DNA of 7,887 bases from a bacterium (GTDB taxonomy: Bacteria > Eremiobacterota > Eremiobacteria > Baltobacterales > Baltobacteraceae): assembly GCA_021784715.1 (NCBI GenBank), contig JAJYHP010000100.1, positions 1 to 7,887 of the forward strand, in the 5' to 3' direction. The first letter of the stretch is position 1, and each line of letters starts with the position of its first letter. Of the stretch, positions 7,217 to 7,887 are shown in pieces. The position numbers were made by a program, and so were the translations under genes. A model generated the notes under the pieces. It was not told the origin of the DNA. It did not search any database and worked only from the letters and a program-made list of their open reading frames with translations.

Positions 7217-7536
7217 TGGCGACGTCCTTCGCCGGCGTGCCGATCTTCGACTACGAAGCGCTGGCTTCAGTACTCTTTTTTATCGGCCTTGCGGGAGCGG
7301 TCGCTCGTCGGAACCCCCTGGTGATGCTGATGAGTATCGAGCTGATGTTCAACGCGGCGAACTTGGCCTTTATCGTCTTTGCTCGCGCATGGCTCAATAA
7401 CGCCGGGCAGATCTTCGCTTTCCTGGTCATCACCGTTGCGGCGGCCGAGGCTGCAATCGCACTCGCGATCGTCGTCGTCGTCTTCCGTTCGGCGCCGCAG
7501 GTCGATGTCGACGATGTTCGGGTGCTCCATGGCTAA
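7216..7536 (+). CDS. nuoK: NADH-quinone oxidoreductase subunit K
   Basis: This is the ND4L-type membrane subunit, a small three-helix protein sharing an ancestor with part of MrpC and taking part in proton transfer. The 106 residues are normal. LFFIGLAGAVARRNPLVMLM at 20-39 spans the first helix and loop. SIELMFNAANLAFIVF at 40-55 carries E42. FAFLVITVAAAEAAIALAIV at 67-87 carries E78. These two glutamates correspond to E. coli NuoK E36 and E72, which are needed for energy-coupled activity. The C-terminal tail (about 93-106) is short and acidic. The end overlaps the start of nuoL by 8 bases. Confidence 0.98.
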   Translation: MATSFAGVPIFDYEALASVLFFIGLAGAVARRNPLVMLMSIELMFNAANLAFIVFARAWLNNAGQIFAFLVITVAAAEAAIALAIVVVVFRSAPQVDVDDVRVLHG

Positions 7537-7887
7537 CCCCGAACACGTCATGGGCGTCGTCGGCAATTACCCGCTGCTCGTCGCGTTGTGGCTGCTCCCG
7601 CTGGTCGGAGCGCTGCTCTGCTGGGCATTCGGCCCGCAGCTAAAACGCGCCGCCGGCTGGTTGGCGACGGCGATCGCTTTCGTTGCGTTCGCTCTTACGG
7701 TGGCTTCGTGGGGAGCCGGCACGCAGAGTCTCAACGGTGCGCTCGGCGCAGATCAACTGCTGGTGCGTTGGATGCCCGGCTTCCATCTCGGACTTTTGCT
7801 CGATCCGCTCTCGCTGTTGTGGGCCTGCATTATCACCGGCGTCGGTGCGCTGATCCATCTCTACTCCATCGGCTACATGGAGGGAGA
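7529..7887 (+). CDS. nuoL: NADH-quinone oxidoreductase subunit L (partial, 3' end outside window)
   Basis: This is the ND5-type, antiporter-like subunit at the far end of the membrane arm; it pumps protons and is related to MrpA. Only the first 119 residues are in the window, with no stop. The first helix is about residues 14-34 (YPLLVALWLLPLVGALLCW), and a second is about 42-61. The family signature GLLLDPLSLLWACIITGVGA at 88-107 and LIHLYSIGYMEG at 108-119 is unmistakable and matches the ubiquinone-oxidoreductase chain 5 N-terminal region. The start is taken as ATG 7529, which overlaps the last two codons and the stop of nuoK (ATGGCTAA). A GGGTG at 7520-7524 is a weak ribosome site. The in-frame ATG at 7550 is the alternative and has no purine-rich sequence upstream. 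Full-length NuoL is normally over 600 residues. Confidence 0.97.
   Translation, partial: MANPEHVMGVVGNYPLLVALWLLPLVGALLCWAFGPQLKRAAGWLATAIAFVAFALTVASWGAGTQSLNGALGADQLLVRWMPGFHLGLLLDPLSLLWACIITGVGALIHLYSIGYMEG

Larger units (their letters stand above)
1..7887 (+). other. nuo operon segment (nuoD to nuoL)
   Basis: Nine consecutive complex I genes lie on one strand with junctions of ATGA (737-740), TAATG (1496-1500), ATGA (2754-2757), a 3-base gap (5040-5042), a 15-base gap (6012-6026), GTGA (6620-6623), TAATG (7214-7218) and an 8-base overlap (7529-7536). No promoter-like spacer or hairpin terminator fits between them. Single-transcript expression from a promoter upstream of the window is inferred. 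Confidence 0.93.

Noticed and set aside
7466..7483. GTC trinucleotide run near the end of nuoK
   Set aside because: It encodes consecutive valines of the third membrane helix and is only a few units long, so no repeat element is needed to explain it.

Overview
The window is one uninterrupted piece of a bacterial nuo operon. It encodes the type I (proton-pumping) NADH:quinone oxidoreductase, respiratory complex I. All genes are on the + strand in the usual bacterial order: nuoD (3' part only), nuoE, nuoF, nuoG, nuoH, nuoI, nuoJ, nuoK and nuoL (5' part only). No other gene, RNA, mobile element, CRISPR array or terminator was found. The longest space between genes is 15 bases, so there is no non-coding stretch to describe.

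Layout by module. Positions 1-740 carry the C-terminal part of the quinone-module subunit NuoD. Positions 737-5039 carry the NADH-dehydrogenase module: NuoE with a [2Fe-2S] cluster, NuoF with FMN, the NADH site and a [4Fe-4S] cluster, and NuoG with several Fe-S clusters on a molybdopterin-oxidoreductase-like scaffold. Positions 5043-6011 carry NuoH, the membrane subunit that forms the quinone tunnel. Positions 6027-6623 carry NuoI, with two [4Fe-4S] clusters linking the arm to the quinone site. Positions 6620-7887 carry the membrane subunits NuoJ, NuoK and the start of the antiporter-like NuoL. From family knowledge, electrons pass NADH -> FMN (NuoF) -> Fe-S chain (NuoF, NuoG, NuoI) -> quinone at the NuoD/NuoH interface, and this drives proton translocation in NuoH/J/K/L. 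NuoABC should lie upstream and the rest of NuoL, NuoM and NuoN downstream. That is inferred from the conserved gene order.

The genes are packed by ATGA, TAATG or GTGA overlaps, or by very short gaps, and most have a clear Shine-Dalgarno sequence inside the previous gene. This points to one polycistronic transcript with translational coupling.

Organism: a high-GC free-living bacterium with an aerobic-type or at least NADH-linked respiratory chain. Cyanobacteria are excluded in practice because their NDH-1 lacks NuoEFG. NuoF resembles the Thermus-type protein. NuoG keeps the N7 cluster cysteines, and NuoE has a long C-terminal tail of the kind seen in actinobacterial NuoE. Together these suggest an Actinomycetota, Chloroflexota or Eremiobacterota-like lineage, but the sequence alone does not fix the phylum.

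This is core metabolism and I see no undescribed system in it. The points worth a second look are small: the roughly 85-residue NuoE tail, an unusual residue pair beside its [2Fe-2S] site, and a marked excess of GATC words.
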